Assembly (NCBI GenBank): GCA_014802335.1
Contig: JAAVCL010000027.1
Location: 83,293 to 147,292 of the forward strand
Origin: Bacteroides sp.
GTDB taxonomy: Bacteria; Bacteroidota; Bacteroidia; Bacteroidales; Muribaculaceae
DNA length: 64,000 bases
Direction: 5' to 3'
Under the pieces are notes generated by a model. The model had not been told where the DNA came from and ran no database searches. It was given only the letters and a program-made list of their open reading frames with translations. This document shows, in pieces, positions 26,749-36,840 of this stretch; within the stretch, counting starts at the first letter, position 1; each line of letters opens with the position of its first letter. The translations under genes and the position numbers were made by a program.

Positions 26749-29246
26749 TTCTTCTTGTTTTTTGATTTCGACTTTCCGTCTTCTTCGTCATCATCACTGT
26801 AGTACTTGCTGTCTGAATGGTAGCCGTAACCATATCCATAACCATATCCGTAACCATAGCCATAACCATAGCGGTAGCCATACGAGTTTCCGGGGTCGAT
26901 CGTTCCGTTCAGAACCAAAGACATGTTGGGGAAAGTCTTCTTGTCATACAGCTCATCAATCATTGGAAGCATCTGGAGGTCGAGAACTCCGGCACGCGCC
27001 ACAAACAGTGTCATGTCGGAATACTTGCTGACAATTGAAGCATCCGCAACAATTTCCACCGGCGGGCAGTCAATGAAGATGTAGTCGTAGCGCTCTTTCA
27101 GATAATTGATCAGATGACTCAGACGGTCGCTGAACAACAGCTCTGTCGGGTTGGGAGGAGTCGTACCAACAGGTATTACTGCAAGATTCTTGGTGTTTTC
27201 AACGTGCTGGGTAATAGCGTCTATGTCGTTGGTGCGGTTGGCAAGATAATCAGAAATACCATCTTTATTCTTGTCAACATACTTACTGAGTGACGATTTG
27301 CGCATGTCAAGATCGACAACAATAGATTTTTTACCCTTTATGGCAAAAGTCTTGGCAAGATTAAAGCATATAAATGTCTTTCCTGACCCCGGATTAAACG
27401 AAGTCAGCATTATCACCTTTGTATTCGGGTCGTTGGCTATCATGAACTCAATATTGGTTCGCAGCATACGGAACGCCTCGTTAATGGAATTTCGGCTGTT
27501 CTCTTTGACTGCCACCAGTGGCGTCGGCGACTGGTTACTCTTAAGTTTATTGAGTTTGAGTTTCTGCTTTTTGTTGTGAAGTGGCAATTCTCCGGCCAAC
27601 GGAATGTGAAGATCCTTTATATCTCGGCGCCCGCGCACCACATGGACTGTCAGTTCGCGTTGATAAATAATCAAGGCCGGAATAACAAGACCAATTGCGA
27701 AAGCGATCAACATGATGTTTCGGCGATGTGGAGCAACCGGAGTCGTTACCTTTTCGGGCTCACGCACGATTCTTGTGTTGTAGGAGGTGAAGACCTGATT
27801 CAGCTGATTCTCTTCCCGCTTCTGAAGTAGATAGAGATACAGGGTTTCCTTTACTTTCTGCTGACGCTCCACGCTGAGAAGATACTTGGCCTGTTTGGGA
27901 TTGGAGGCAATCTTTGATTGGGCGGACCCGGTGAGATTTTCCTGACTGCGGATTTGCTCGTTCAGCAACACAAGTTCATTATCGATTGAGGCTATAAGAG
28001 CTCCACGCATTGCTGTGAGGGCCGCATCCATCTCCGCGACAAGCGGATTGCTTTCGGAACTTTGCGAAACAAGACTGTTGCGTTCAAGAATCTTGCTGTT
28101 ATACTGTGATATTTGAGTCGAGAGACTCATGTTGTCAATTCCTGCATTTGTGGGCAGAAGTTTGTGATTATTGTCCGAATTGCGCAGATAGGTGCGGATA
28201 TACTTCGCCATGTACTCCTGGTTTCTGAGGTCTTTGAGTGCAAGCGAAGCCTGAGATGCCTGATTCATATAGAGCGAAGCTGCGGCCTCAATGTCGGGCA
28301 CCATATTGGCACTCTTGAATGTTGATATGTCGTTATCAACCGAACCCAACTCTTCTTGAAGAAGTTGAACTCGCTCATCAATAAATTTACTTGAGTTGTC
28401 GGCCAATGTGCGTTTGTCGCGCATCCAGCGGTCGTTATAACTGGAAACCAGCTGATTCAGAACGTCGGCTGCTCTTTCGGGTGAAGAATCGGTCTGAGTC
28501 ATGTTCACAAGATTCCACGAACGTTCGTCAGTGGTAACGCTCAGACCGTTATTGAATAGTTTTGCGGCAAGTTTTATTGGAAGATGCTGAACGTTTATTT
28601 CGTGGTAGACGGTTGTCTCCAGGCCTTCTGCCGGAGAAACCACCAGCGGTCCGAAAGGAGTCTTCACCGGTGTGCCGAAACGTCCCTTTATAACTTTGTC
28701 ACCATAATTCTTTTCTTCTATTATGATATCGGACACTTCGAACTCGCCATTATCGTTGAATGAAATTTTAAACTTGATATTCGAATCTTCCGTCACTTCG
28801 GGCATATCCACCTGAATCGGCAGATTAGAGCCATAAAGCTGATAGTCGCGGAATCGTCCTTCGGCCGTGTAGACTGTCTGAAGATTAAGCTTCCTTACAA
28901 CATCGCGCATAAGGTCGGGCGATTGAATTATCTGCACCTCATCGTTAAGGCTATTGTTTGTGCTGGTTAGACCTAAATCTTCAAACATTGCATCTGTTCC
29001 CGAGACCGAACGACCCTGAGAGTCGGTTTTTATGAGGATGGATGCGGTGGTCTGATAAATAGGAGTGGTCATCTTGATTTTGATGAATCCTATGGTCAAG
29101 CATACTGCTATCGAAATCAGAAACCAATACCAATTGGCAAGACAGAGATAGAGATATTCTTGAAGACGTATGCCATACTTCTTGAGATTAGCCTGTTTCT
29201 GGGGCTGCTCTTTATTATCAGTATTATTTTCTATTATGGTAGCCAT
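26745..29246 (-). CDS. Wzc-like polysaccharide co-polymerase and tyrosine autokinase with Tyr-Gly tail
   Basis: 833 residues. An N-terminal membrane helix ([16 protein letters not shown]) precedes a Wzz-type periplasmic domain with a long helical part, then a second helix near 525-545. The cytosolic BY-kinase domain has Walker A NPGSGKT (618-624), Walker A' SIVVDLD (641-647) and Walker B IFID (723-726). The C-terminus (789-816) has thirteen tyrosines, eleven alternating mostly with glycine, then an acidic and a lysine-rich end. Such kinases control chain length by cycles of tail autophosphorylation and work with a Wza-type export channel. The partner gene is 30 bases upstream. Homology to PCP2a proteins is clear; the number of phosphorylated tyrosines is unknown. 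Confidence 0.93.
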   Translation of the reverse strand: MATIIENNTDNKEQPQKQANLKKYGIRLQEYLYLCLANWYWFLISIAVCLTIGFIKIKMTTPIYQTTASILIKTDSQGRSVSGTDAMFEDLGLTSTNNSLNDEVQIIQSPDLMRDVVRKLNLQTVYTAEGRFRDYQLYGSNLPIQVDMPEVTEDSNIKFKISFNDNGEFEVSDIIIEEKNYGDKVIKGRFGTPVKTPFGPLVVSPAEGLETTVYHEINVQHLPIKLAAKLFNNGLSVTTDERSWNLVNMTQTDSSPERAADVLNQLVSSYNDRWMRDKRTLADNSSKFIDERVQLLQEELGSVDNDISTFKSANMVPDIEAAASLYMNQASQASLALKDLRNQEYMAKYIRTYLRNSDNNHKLLPTNAGIDNMSLSTQISQYNSKILERNSLVSQSSESNPLVAEMDAALTAMRGALIASIDNELVLLNEQIRSQENLTGSAQSKIASNPKQAKYLLSVERQQKVKETLYLYLLQKREENQLNQVFTSYNTRIVREPEKVTTPVAPHRRNIMLIAFAIGLVIPALIIYQRELTVHVVRGRRDIKDLHIPLAGELPLHNKKQKLKLNKLKSNQSPTPLVAVKENSRNSINEAFRMLRTNIEFMIANDPNTKVIMLTSFNPGSGKTFICFNLAKTFAIKGKKSIVVDLDMRKSSLSKYVDKNKDGISDYLANRTNDIDAITQHVENTKNLAVIPVGTTPPNPTELLFSDRLSHLINYLKERYDYIFIDCPPVEIVADASIVSKYSDMTLFVARAGVLDLQMLPMIDELYDKKTFPNMSLVLNGTIDPGNSYGYRYGYGYGYGYGYGYGYGYHSDSKYYSDDDEEDGKSKSKNKKK
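26820..26882 (-). repeat. Imperfect 6-base repeat encoding the Tyr-Gly tract
   Basis: Twenty-one codons on the minus strand alternate Tyr with Gly (one Arg). On the plus strand the unit is ATA/GTA followed by ACC, TCC or GCC, e.g. CCATAACCATATCCGTAACC. The units are similar enough to allow length change by slippage or recombination, although third-base variation shows it is not a fresh perfect expansion. Confidence 0.8.
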
Positions 29247-29276
29247 TCTTTAAGTGTGTTAGCACGAATAGTTTTT

Positions 29277-30092
29277 TTACTTCACAATCAGCACAGCTAT
29301 CGTTGTGGCAAAAGAAGCAATGGAAATCCAGAAAGTCGGAGTCAGAACAGAGTTCCCGTTGGGGGTTGACATTCGAGCCTTAGTCGAATTAGGCTCAACA
29401 TAAATCACATCATTCTGCTTGAGATAATATACGGGCGACTGTGTTATCTTGTCTCCCGAATTGAGATCCACCTCATATACTTTCTGCATGCCGTTGTCCT
29501 CACGCAAAACGCGCACATTATTTCTTTTGCCGTATATGGTGAGATCGCCGGCCGCACTCAGTGCTTCCAGTATTGTGAAATTATCGCTGTCAAAATTATA
29601 AAGTCCGGGGTTCGTAACTTCGCCCATCACCGAAACGCTAAGATTCAGATAATCCACGGTAACTATCGGATTCTTGGCAAGATCTCGACTTATCAGTTCA
29701 CGCCTGATATATTCGGCCACCTCTTCACGATTCATTCCTGCAATGTGCAGCTTTCCTAATACCGGGAAATTGATGTCTCCGTGGCTGTCAATGATATAGG
29801 GGGTGATATTGCCGGAATAGGTTGCGGTGGATTTCCCGGTTGAATCGAAATTATTAAGGCGCGTTTCAGCCACCGGAAGATTATACAACGAATTTAGTCT
29901 TGCATCCGATGTGCTTACGATTATAGTGATTTTATCATCGGGTTGCAGCTTAATGGGAGTAAGTAAGGGCAAAACATTCTCTTTTCCCGGAGTTAAATCC
30001 TGAAAATATGAGATATCCTTAGATGATGAGCAGCTACTTACAAGCAAACTCACGCCCGCACAAAATGCAATCAGATTTTTAATTTGTTTCAT
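29277..30092 (-). CDS. Wza-like polysaccharide export lipoprotein
   Basis: 271 residues with a lipoprotein signal peptide (lipobox LLVSSC, C21). A polysaccharide export domain follows (about 45-140; LQPDDKITIIVSTSD, GDINFPVLGKLHIAGM), then an SLBB domain (VSVMGEVTNPGLYNF, DLTIYGKRNNVRVLRED). The C-terminus ends in a hydrophobic segment (FWISIASFATTIAVLIV) that could cross the outer membrane as in Wza or sit in the inner membrane. It is the first gene of the exopolysaccharide operon and the likely channel partner of the Wzc-like kinase. A strong promoter lies about 50 bases upstream. Confidence 0.92.
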   Translation of the reverse strand: MKQIKNLIAFCAGVSLLVSSCSSSKDISYFQDLTPGKENVLPLLTPIKLQPDDKITIIVSTSDARLNSLYNLPVAETRLNNFDSTGKSTATYSGNITPYIIDSHGDINFPVLGKLHIAGMNREEVAEYIRRELISRDLAKNPIVTVDYLNLSVSVMGEVTNPGLYNFDSDNFTILEALSAAGDLTIYGKRNNVRVLREDNGMQKVYEVDLNSGDKITQSPVYYLKQNDVIYVEPNSTKARMSTPNGNSVLTPTFWISIASFATTIAVLIVK

Positions 30093-30138
30093 GGTCAGGT
30101 GATTGTTAAATCGCTTCTGATGTTTGGATATAGAGTCA

Positions 30139-30169
30139 CAAAATTACAAATTAAAAACTATTTATGCAA
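30139..30169 (-). promoter_or_regulatory. Promoter of the exopolysaccharide operon
   Basis: Read on the minus strand: TTG (30169-30167), a 20-base spacer and TAATTTTG (30146-30139). Transcription would start near 30134, giving a leader of about 42 bases. No UpxY-like antiterminator gene or long leader is present, unlike the capsule loci of Bacteroides. Confidence 0.7.
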
Positions 30170-30240
30170 TTATGTGGAAGAAATTAAAGAACATAACGAA
30201 TAAACATATTTAATATAGTTATCTTTACCGGCCATAGCGT

Positions 30241-30271
30241 TTTGAACTGTCGGAGTTTTTTGCTAAATTTG
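30241..30271 (+). promoter_or_regulatory. Promoter of the fumarase gene
   Basis: TTTG at 30241-30244, a 19-base spacer and TAAATTTG at 30264-30271: a near-perfect Bacteroidota promoter. The leader is about 25 bases. It is divergent from the exopolysaccharide promoter 70 bases away. Confidence 0.78.
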
Positions 30272-30301
30272 CCATTATTATCGAAATAAAAATCCATTCT
30301 A

Positions 30302-31945
30302 ATGGCTACAAAACCCTTTCACTACCAGGAAATGTTTCCCCTGGGTCCGGATACCACAGAGTATCAATTGATTACAAAAGACTACGTAAAAGTTGAGAAT
30401 TGGAATGGCCACGAGATGCTTGTGGTTGATCCCGAGGCTTTGACTCTGATTGCAAATGTTGCTTCCCATAATTGCTCGTTTATGTTGAGACGTGAACATA
30501 ACGAGATGGTGGCGAAGATTCTTGCTGATCCCGAAGCTTCTGAAAATGATAAATTTGTAGCTCTGACAATGTTGCGTAACGCCGAGGTCGCTGCCAAGGG
30601 CGTTCTGCCGTTCTGTCAGGATACAGGCACTTCAATCTGTACCGCTTACAAGGGTCAGCAGGTGTGGACCGGATGTGATGATGAGGAGAAAATTTCTCTC
30701 GGGGTTTATAAAACTTATACCGAAAACAATCTCCGATATTCGCAGAATGCTCCTCTAAACATGTATGAAGAGGTTAATACAGGTTGTAACCTCCCCGCCC
30801 AAATTGAAATTCATGCCACTGAAGGTGACGAATATAAGTTCTTATTTGTTGCAAAAGGTGGTGGCTCGGCAAATAAAACTTATCTCTATCAGGAAACAAA
30901 AGCAATTCTAAACAAGAAAACTCTTGTTCCTTTCCTGATTGAGAAAATGAAGAGTCTCGGAACTGCTGCTTGTCCTCCTTATCACATCGCTTTTGTTATC
31001 GGTGGAACTTCAGCCGAGGCTAATCTTGCCGCTGTCAAGAAAGCTTCTGTTAAATATTACGATAATCTTCCCACTGAAGGTAATGAATATGGCCATGCAT
31101 TCCGCGATATCGAACTGGAGAAGGAACTGCTCGAGGCTGCTCAGAATCTTGGCCTTGGTGCTCAATTCGGCGGTAAATATTTCGCTCACGATGTGAGAGT
31201 GATCCGTATGCCACGACATGGTGCTTCCTGCCCGGTGGGAATGGGTGTAAGCTGTTCGGCCGACCGCAATGTGAAAGCTAAAATCAATCGCGATGGCCTT
31301 TGGATTGAAAAACTCGATGAGTTCCCCGGTGAGCTTATCCCCGAAGAGATGAGAAACGTGGGTGAAGGCGAAGTTGTAAAAGTTGATCTTAACCGCCCCA
31401 TGGAGGAAATTCTTGCTCAGCTTGATAAATACCCGGTTTCAACTCGGCTCTCGTTGAAAGGTACTATAATTGTGGGTCGTGACATTGCTCACGCCAAGAT
31501 AAAAGAACGCCTGGATGCCGGCGAACCGATGCCTCAATATCTTAAAGATCATCCCATTTACTATGCAGGCCCGGCTAAAAAGCCCGAAGGTATGCCCTCC
31601 GGCTCTTTTGGTCCCACCACTGCCGGCCGAATGGATTCTTATGTTGACCAATTCCAGGCTGCCGGCGGATCAATGGTGATGATTGCAAAGGGTAACCGTT
31701 CTCAGCAAGTCACTGATGCCTGCCATAAACATGGCGGGTTCTATCTCGGCTCTATCGGCGGTCCGGCTGCTATTCTCGCCAAAAATTCAATTAAGAATGT
31801 GGAACTCCTTGAATATCCTGAGCTCGGAATGGAGGCTATTTGGAAAATTGAAGTTGAGGATTTCCCGGCATTTATCCTCGTTGACAACAAGGGCAATGAT
31901 TTCTTCAAGCAGATCAAGCCTCGCTGTCCGATGGACTGTAAATAA
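30302..31945 (+). CDS. Class I (iron-sulfur) fumarate hydratase
   Basis: 547 residues, the length of FumA/FumB-type enzymes. Cysteines in [10 protein letters not shown] (C105), AACPPYH (C224) and [11 protein letters not shown] (C318) align with the three ligands of the oxygen-sensitive 4Fe-4S cluster of this class. The C-terminal domain contains [15 protein letters not shown]. It interconverts fumarate and malate; in anaerobic Bacteroidales this runs toward fumarate as part of the succinate pathway. The start ATG directly follows a consensus promoter. It is a single-gene unit closed by a hairpin. Confidence 0.95.
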   Translation: MATKPFHYQEMFPLGPDTTEYQLITKDYVKVENWNGHEMLVVDPEALTLIANVASHNCSFMLRREHNEMVAKILADPEASENDKFVALTMLRNAEVAAKGVLPFCQDTGTSICTAYKGQQVWTGCDDEEKISLGVYKTYTENNLRYSQNAPLNMYEEVNTGCNLPAQIEIHATEGDEYKFLFVAKGGGSANKTYLYQETKAILNKKTLVPFLIEKMKSLGTAACPPYHIAFVIGGTSAEANLAAVKKASVKYYDNLPTEGNEYGHAFRDIELEKELLEAAQNLGLGAQFGGKYFAHDVRVIRMPRHGASCPVGMGVSCSADRNVKAKINRDGLWIEKLDEFPGELIPEEMRNVGEGEVVKVDLNRPMEEILAQLDKYPVSTRLSLKGTIIVGRDIAHAKIKERLDAGEPMPQYLKDHPIYYAGPAKKPEGMPSGSFGPTTAGRMDSYVDQFQAAGGSMVMIAKGNRSQQVTDACHKHGGFYLGSIGGPAAILAKNSIKNVELLEYPELGMEAIWKIEVEDFPAFILVDNKGNDFFKQIKPRCPMDCK

Positions 31946-31981
31946 TCTCTCCCAATCTAATAATTGAGATTTTATCCCCTT

Positions 31982-32012
31982 ATTGTCCGGCCTTTTCGAA
32001 AGTCCGGACAAT
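31982..32012 (+). terminator. Hairpin terminator after fumarase
   Basis: ATTGTCCGG (31982-31990) pairs with CCGGACAAT (32004-32012), with an inner CTTT/AAAG pair and a TCG loop; TTTGG follows. Stable stem 36 bases after the stop codon. Confidence 0.7.
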
Positions 32013-32030
32013 TTGGGGTTATTAAAGAAG

Positions 32031-32079
32031 TGAAGTCGTTCATCATTTTACTAAGATTAATTAAATGTAAACGACTTCA
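32031..32079. repeat. TGAAGTCG/CGACTTCA inverted-repeat element, 49-base copy
   Basis: TGAAGTCGTT at the left end and AACGACTTCA at the right end are perfect inverted copies. The middle (ACTAAGATTAATTAAATG) resembles the TAAGATTTATTAAG core of the copies at 21791 and 63883. It lies 18 bases before the lepA start, occupying nearly all of the space where the lepA promoter should be. Confidence 0.72.
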
Positions 32080-32097
32080 TAAGGTAAAACTGTCTTA

Positions 32098-33885
32098 ATG
32101 AAAAATATTCGAAATTTCTGTATAATCGCTCATATCGACCACGGTAAGTCCACCCTGGCCGACCGTCTTCTTGAACGTACGAATACTGTTGATGCGAAAG
32201 ACATGGAGGCTCAGGTGCTTGACGATATGGACCTTGAACGTGAAAGGGGTATTACCATAAAAAGTCATGCAATTCAGATGGATTATAAACTCGGTGACGA
32301 GCATTATACATTAAATCTTATTGACACTCCGGGTCACGTGGACTTCTCTTACGAAGTTTCACGTTCGATTGCCGCTTGTGAGGGCGCACTTCTTATTGTG
32401 GATGCCTCACAAGGAATTCAGGCCCAGACCATCTCCAATCTTTACATGGCTATTGATAATGACCTGGAAATAATTCCGGTTATCAATAAGTGTGATCTCG
32501 ACAGTGCGAAGCCCGATGAGGTGGAAGACCAGATTGTGGATCTGTTAGGGTGCGACCGTTCCGAAATAATCCGTGCTTCCGGAAAGACCGGCATGGGAGT
32601 TGACGATATTTTGAAGGCTATCGTCGAGCGTGTCCCTGCTCCGGAAGGAGACCCCGATGCACCCCTGCAGGCGCTGATCTTTGACTCCGTGTTCAATCCT
32701 TTCCGTGGCATCATTGCCTATTATAAAATCGTAAACGGAACAATCCATAAAGACGATTTTGTAAAATTTGTTTCTACCGGCAAAGAATATCACGCTGATG
32801 AAATTGGAGTCTTAAAACTCAACATGTCGCCGCGTAAGGAACTTTCTGCCGGAAATGTGGGTTATATCATTTCCGGAATCAAAACCTCAAAGGAAGTGAA
32901 AGTCGGCGATACGATAACCCACGTCAACCGCCCGTGTGATAAAGCGATAGAAGGCTTTGAAGAAGTGAAGCCGATGGTATTTGCCGGTGTTTATCCCATT
33001 GAAACGGAAGATTTCGAAAATCTTCGTGCTTCGCTTGAAAAGCTACAGCTTAATGACGCCTCGTTGACTTTTCAACCTGAATCATCGGCTGCGCTTGGAT
33101 TCGGTTTCCGTTGCGGATTTCTCGGGCTGCTCCACATGGAAATTGTTCAGGAGCGACTCGGACGCGAATTTGGAATGGATGTTATTACAACTGTTCCAAA
33201 TGTTTCATATATCGTTACTGATAAGAAAGGTAATAAGACCGAAGTCCATAACCCCTCCGGTCTTCCCGAGCCAACAGCAATAGATTACATTGAAGAACCC
33301 TATATCAGGGCAACAATCATTACTCAGGCCGATTTCATAGGTCCGATTATGACGCTTTGTCTTGGCAAGCGCGGCGAACTGGTGAAACAGGAATATATTT
33401 CAGGAAACCGAATGGAACTTACTTTTGACATGCCTTTAGGTGAAATCGTGATTGATTTTTACGATAAACTTAAAAGCATTTCGAAAGGTTATGCAAGTTT
33501 TGACTATCACATCCACGATTATCGGGAATCGAAACTTGTTAAGCTCGATATCCTTCTTAACGGCGAGAGTGTAGACGCCCTCTCAACTCTGACACACGAG
33601 GCAAATTCCGTGAGATTTGGCAGAAGAATGTGTGAAAAGCTGAAAGAACTTATTCCACGTCAGCAATTCGATATTGCAATTCAGGCCGCAATCGGCGCGA
33701 AAATCATCGCTCGTGAAACAATAAAGGCCGTCAGAAAAGATGTGACCGCCAAGTGTTATGGTGGTGACATCTCGCGTAAACGTAAGCTTCTCGAAAAGCA
33801 GAAGGCCGGTAAGAAAAGAATGAAACAGATCGGTTCGGTTGAAGTGCCTCAGAAAGCATTTCTTGCTGTTCTTAAACTTGATTGA
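32098..33885 (+). CDS. lepA: Elongation factor 4 (LepA)
   Basis: 595 residues, the usual length. G1 is AHIDHGKST (11-19), G2/switch I includes [11 protein letters not shown]3 DTPGHVDF, and G4 NKCDLD. After the EF-G-like domains the LepA-specific C-terminal domain ends with [20 protein letters not shown]. It is a ribosome-associated GTPase that acts on stalled or back-translocating ribosomes and in initiation/assembly. The gene is transcribed alone, with a terminator after it and a dispersed repeat immediately before the start codon. Confidence 0.97.
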   Translation: MKNIRNFCIIAHIDHGKSTLADRLLERTNTVDAKDMEAQVLDDMDLERERGITIKSHAIQMDYKLGDEHYTLNLIDTPGHVDFSYEVSRSIAACEGALLIVDASQGIQAQTISNLYMAIDNDLEIIPVINKCDLDSAKPDEVEDQIVDLLGCDRSEIIRASGKTGMGVDDILKAIVERVPAPEGDPDAPLQALIFDSVFNPFRGIIAYYKIVNGTIHKDDFVKFVSTGKEYHADEIGVLKLNMSPRKELSAGNVGYIISGIKTSKEVKVGDTITHVNRPCDKAIEGFEEVKPMVFAGVYPIETEDFENLRASLEKLQLNDASLTFQPESSAALGFGFRCGFLGLLHMEIVQERLGREFGMDVITTVPNVSYIVTDKKGNKTEVHNPSGLPEPTAIDYIEEPYIRATIITQADFIGPIMTLCLGKRGELVKQEYISGNRMELTFDMPLGEIVIDFYDKLKSISKGYASFDYHIHDYRESKLVKLDILLNGESVDALSTLTHEANSVRFGRRMCEKLKELIPRQQFDIAIQAAIGAKIIARETIKAVRKDVTAKCYGGDISRKRKLLEKQKAGKKRMKQIGSVEVPQKAFLAVLKLD

Positions 33886-33914
33886 TGTAAACAACTTTAT
33901 CTGTTTAATTGTAT

Positions 33915-33949
33915 ATAAAGGAGAGGGGAGAACCTTCTCCTTTATTTTT
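33915..33949 (+). terminator. Intrinsic terminator after lepA
   Basis: ATAAAGGAGA (33915-33924) pairs with TCTCCTTTAT (33936-33945), followed by TTTT. It lies 30 bases after the lepA stop codon and just ahead of the peroxiredoxin gene. Confidence 0.75.
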
Positions 33950-33968
33950 CCACGTAAAATATATCGAT

Positions 33969-34466
33969 ATGGACGATCAGATAAAATTAATGGATATCGG
34001 CGATAAATTCCCCGATGTGCTTGGCAAGGATGCCGATGGTAATGAAATAAAACTTTCCGACTTCCCCGGGAAAATGTTTATAATTTATTTCTATCCGAAA
34101 GACAATACCCCCGGTTGCACGATGGAGGCCATAAGTTTCCGCGACAATTATCAGACTTTCCTTGATATGGGTTATCAGATAATCGGAGTGAGCAAAGATT
34201 CGGAAGCAAGCCACAAGAAGTTTGCCGAAAAAAACTGTCTCCCGTTTCCGTTAGTTGCGGATACAGATCTTGAACTCTGTAAGACAGCCGGTGTGTGGCA
34301 GCCTAAGGTAATGGCCGGCAAAGCATATATGGGCATTGTAAGAACTACGTTTGTTACAGACAGTAACGGTGTGGTCACCGACCGTATTCTTAAGGTAAAG
34401 ACAAAAGTCGCGTCAGATCAACTTTTCAAAATACTCGACGACAGGTATGATCCTAATCCTGCCTGA
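33969..34466 (+). CDS. bcp: Bcp/PrxQ-type peroxiredoxin
   Basis: 165 residues from the ATG at 33969; the ATG at 33909 lies upstream of the terminator hairpin and would give a noncoding-like extension. The thioredoxin-fold peroxidase has the peroxidatic cysteine in FYPKDNTPGCTMEA (C50). The resolving cysteine that follows five residues later in E. coli Bcp (CxxxxC) is absent (AISFRD). Other cysteines (AEKNC, LELCK) could substitute. The enzyme reduces H2O2 and organic hydroperoxides with thioredoxin. It is 31 bases before a strong hairpin and about 115 bases before nhaA. Confidence 0.9.
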   Translation: MDDQIKLMDIGDKFPDVLGKDADGNEIKLSDFPGKMFIIYFYPKDNTPGCTMEAISFRDNYQTFLDMGYQIIGVSKDSEASHKKFAEKNCLPFPLVADTDLELCKTAGVWQPKVMAGKAYMGIVRTTFVTDSNGVVTDRILKVKTKVASDQLFKILDDRYDPNPA

Positions 34467-34514
34467 CAGTCAGTATGGCTAAGGCATAAGTTTATTAAGT
34501 TAATTACGTATCTA

Positions 34515-34544
34515 AGAAACAGCTCATTCAGATGAGCTGTTTCT
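34515..34544. terminator. Perfect 13-bp hairpin between bcp and nhaA
   Basis: AGAAACAGCTCAT (34515-34527) and ATGAGCTGTTTCT (34532-34544) form a perfect stem with a TCAG loop. No T-run follows (GTACCC), so it may be a terminator of weaker type, an mRNA-stabilising hairpin or a protein site. Confidence 0.55.
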
Positions 34545-34581
34545 GTACCCGACCTACAATAAAAGTCAAATCCCTGTTTAT

Positions 34582-35937
34582 ATGGCATCAGTTCTTTACA
34601 CTGCACGGAAAACACTGCGCAACTACGCCAACGGTGGTAATGTGCTTATATTTGCAACGGCATTGGCACTTATAGTGGTTAATGTTCCGTTTTTTACGGA
34701 TTTCTATAACTCGCTGTGGACTCACGAACTCGCGTTGCAGGTGGGTTCATTCAATCTGTTCAGTCATCACGGCCACCCCATGAGTATTATGGCGTTTATC
34801 AATGATGCACTCATGGCTCTGTTTTTCTTTTCTGTCGGACTCGAAATCAAACGTGAAGTTTTGGTGGGAGAGTTGTCGTCATTCAGAAATGCACTTCTGC
34901 CGATTGTGGCCGCAATCGGAGGGATGGCAATTCCGGTTGTGATATATGTGCTTATGGCCCACAACACAAACTATGCCGACGGATGGGCAATCCCGATGGC
35001 TACCGATATTGCCTTTTCTCTCGGTGTCCTTGCCATGCTTGGAAATCGCGTCCCGGTGGGTTTGAAAATTTTTCTTACCACGCTGGCTGTTGTCGATGAC
35101 ATTGGAGGTATTTTAGTCATTGCCATTTTTTATAGTGGTTCTATCGACTTTACTCTGCTGCTTTGGGCTGCCGGTTGTATACTCCTTTTGGTAATTGGCG
35201 GTTATCTTGGAATTCAATCAAAAATGTTTTATGCATTCTTTGGTACATTCGTGTGGTTCTTTTTCCTGAACGCCGGAATTCATCCAACCATCGCCGGTGT
35301 GATTGTTGCATTTACCATTCCGGCCAAACCGGTCTACGCGCCAAAAAACTATATTAAAACAATCAGAAAGAATATTGGATATTTCTCGCATGAGAACGAC
35401 GAGCAACTGCAGTCGCGCACAATTCTGAGCAAAGATCAGATGAACTGGCTCAAGGAAATTGAGTCAGCTTCCGATAAGGTTATATCGCCACTTCAGGATA
35501 TGGAAGATACCCTTCATCCTCTTGTTAATTACATTATTGTGCCTTTATTTGCTTTTGCCAATGCCGGAATTTTCTTCGGAGATATGGAAATAAGTCAATT
35601 ATTTCATGGCATTGCTCCGGCAATTATCATTGCCCTTGTGCTGGGGAAATTTATCGGTATTTTCTCTTTCTCCTGGCTCACCATCAAACTCGGGCTTGCT
35701 CCGATGCCCGAAGGTGGCAACTGGCCGCGCCTCGCCTCTGTGTCCATGCTGGGCGGAATCGGGTTCACAGTTTCTTTATTCATTGCCAATCTCTCCTTTG
35801 GCACGGGCGACCCCGTCCTTTCATTGCTGCTCAATGACTCCAAACTCGGAATCTTGATTGCATCACTGCTTGCCGGTGTCCTTGGCTGGTTTATGCTCCA
35901 TATAACATTGCCGAAGGAAGGTGAGGCCGAGGAATAA
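34582..35937 (+). CDS. nhaA: NhaA Na+/H+ antiporter
   Basis: 451 residues with about twelve membrane segments. The ion-binding aspartates are in LAVVDDIGGIL (D172-D173), and ATDIAFSLG carries the crossed-helix TD pair (T141-D142). It exchanges internal Na+ for external H+ and helps pH and sodium control. It is longer than E. coli NhaA (388) because of a hydrophilic insertion of about 55 residues (roughly 260-315, KTIRKNIGYF through PLQDMEDTLH). Long forms like this are familiar from Bacteroides. A solitary repeat fragment follows 36 bases after the stop. Confidence 0.94.
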   Translation: MASVLYTARKTLRNYANGGNVLIFATALALIVVNVPFFTDFYNSLWTHELALQVGSFNLFSHHGHPMSIMAFINDALMALFFFSVGLEIKREVLVGELSSFRNALLPIVAAIGGMAIPVVIYVLMAHNTNYADGWAIPMATDIAFSLGVLAMLGNRVPVGLKIFLTTLAVVDDIGGILVIAIFYSGSIDFTLLLWAAGCILLLVIGGYLGIQSKMFYAFFGTFVWFFFLNAGIHPTIAGVIVAFTIPAKPVYAPKNYIKTIRKNIGYFSHENDEQLQSRTILSKDQMNWLKEIESASDKVISPLQDMEDTLHPLVNYIIVPLFAFANAGIFFGDMEISQLFHGIAPAIIIALVLGKFIGIFSFSWLTIKLGLAPMPEGGNWPRLASVSMLGGIGFTVSLFIANLSFGTGDPVLSLLLNDSKLGILIASLLAGVLGWFMLHITLPKEGEAEE

Positions 35938-35973
35938 AACATTACCCCCCTCCAAATAAAAAGAAATAAACGC

Positions 35974-35999
35974 GCCACGTCCCTACACACGTCCGGTAA
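35974..35999. repeat. Solitary half-copy of the palindromic repeat seen at 8785-8896
   Basis: Twenty-six bases, beginning GCCACGTCCCTACAC, match the right arm at 8872-8896 with a single change. The other arm and the nested ACGTGGC half are missing. It lies between convergent nhaA and the PHP phosphatase. Confidence 0.75.
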
Positions 36000-36012
36000 T
36001 ATACTTTAAGGA

Positions 36013-36840
36013 TTACTTGGAGGATTGAGCATTGTGCATCCTGAAAAAAGCTTCATCACGCCCAACGTTGATTAACTCAGGATCATGGCAATCTGTATTT
36101 ATTGCAATGGGAATCTTCGCGTTCTGCAATTGTTCCCACCATTTTTCGGAGGGATAAAACCTGCCTGATTTTTCAAATGCCTTGGTGTTGATTTCTACAA
36201 TAACTCCTGCATCCTTCGATTTGCTGATTACGTCATCAATGAGTGCGACATACCATTTCTGATCTTCGAGCGTCGGATCTGCCTGAGAGGCATTGCCGAT
36301 TATTTTGTCGAAATGGCCTAATATCTCAAAGCCTCCAAGTTCAAGCATTGTGAGAACCTGCTCGAAGTATTTTTCAACTACATATCGCAGGTCTCCGTTA
36401 TAACCCGCTTTTAGATATTTTGAGAATCGCTCGAATCTTCCGTCGCAGTCAAGTAAACGCCCCTCTTGATTTGGAACAAAATGGACTGAGCCGATACGAT
36501 ATTCTAATGGTAATTTATGAAAGTAATCGATGTGCGGTCCGAAGTCCCGGCCCAAAAAGTCAACCTCCATACCGCAAAGCAGTCTGATCTTATCAGCATG
36601 CTGGTCTTGCAAGGCAGATAAATTATCAATGTATCTTGCCACATCGCTTTCGAGCATATTGCATCCCGATTCTACCGGAACCGGAGAATGGGGTGTGAAA
36701 CCCCACACTCCATAGCCGGCTTCTATTGCTGCTTTGGTCATTACCGACATCGGAACACGACCATCGCAATATTCTGTGTGAGAATGTAGATTATAATCTC
36801 TTCTCTCCGATATTAAGCTTACTAATTCCTCTGCTGTCAT
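36013..36840 (-). CDS. PHP-domain phosphatase, histidinol-phosphatase-like
   Basis: 275 residues. The PHP metal site starts with NLHSHTEYCDG (H19, H21) and continues with GFTPHSP, CGMEVDF, GSVHFV, LGHFDK and ANTDCHDPE-type motifs (here AINTDCHDPEL). The layout is that of HisK-type histidinol-phosphatases, which dephosphorylate L-histidinol phosphate. No other his gene is nearby, so another phosphate ester substrate is possible. Its start codon overlaps the stop of the CstA-family gene by four bases, making it the second gene of a translationally coupled pair. Confidence 0.85.
   Translation of the reverse strand: MTAEELVSLISERRDYNLHSHTEYCDGRVPMSVMTKAAIEAGYGVWGFTPHSPVPVESGCNMLESDVARYIDNLSALQDQHADKIRLLCGMEVDFLGRDFGPHIDYFHKLPLEYRIGSVHFVPNQEGRLLDCDGRFERFSKYLKAGYNGDLRYVVEKYFEQVLTMLELGGFEILGHFDKIIGNASQADPTLEDQKWYVALIDDVISKSKDAGVIVEINTKAFEKSGRFYPSEKWWEQLQNAKIPIAINTDCHDPELINVGRDEAFFRMHNAQSSK

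Noticed and set aside
26820..26882. CRISPR-like or tandem-repeat array
   Set aside because: The repeat is a coding Tyr-Gly tract within the kinase gene, with no spacers.
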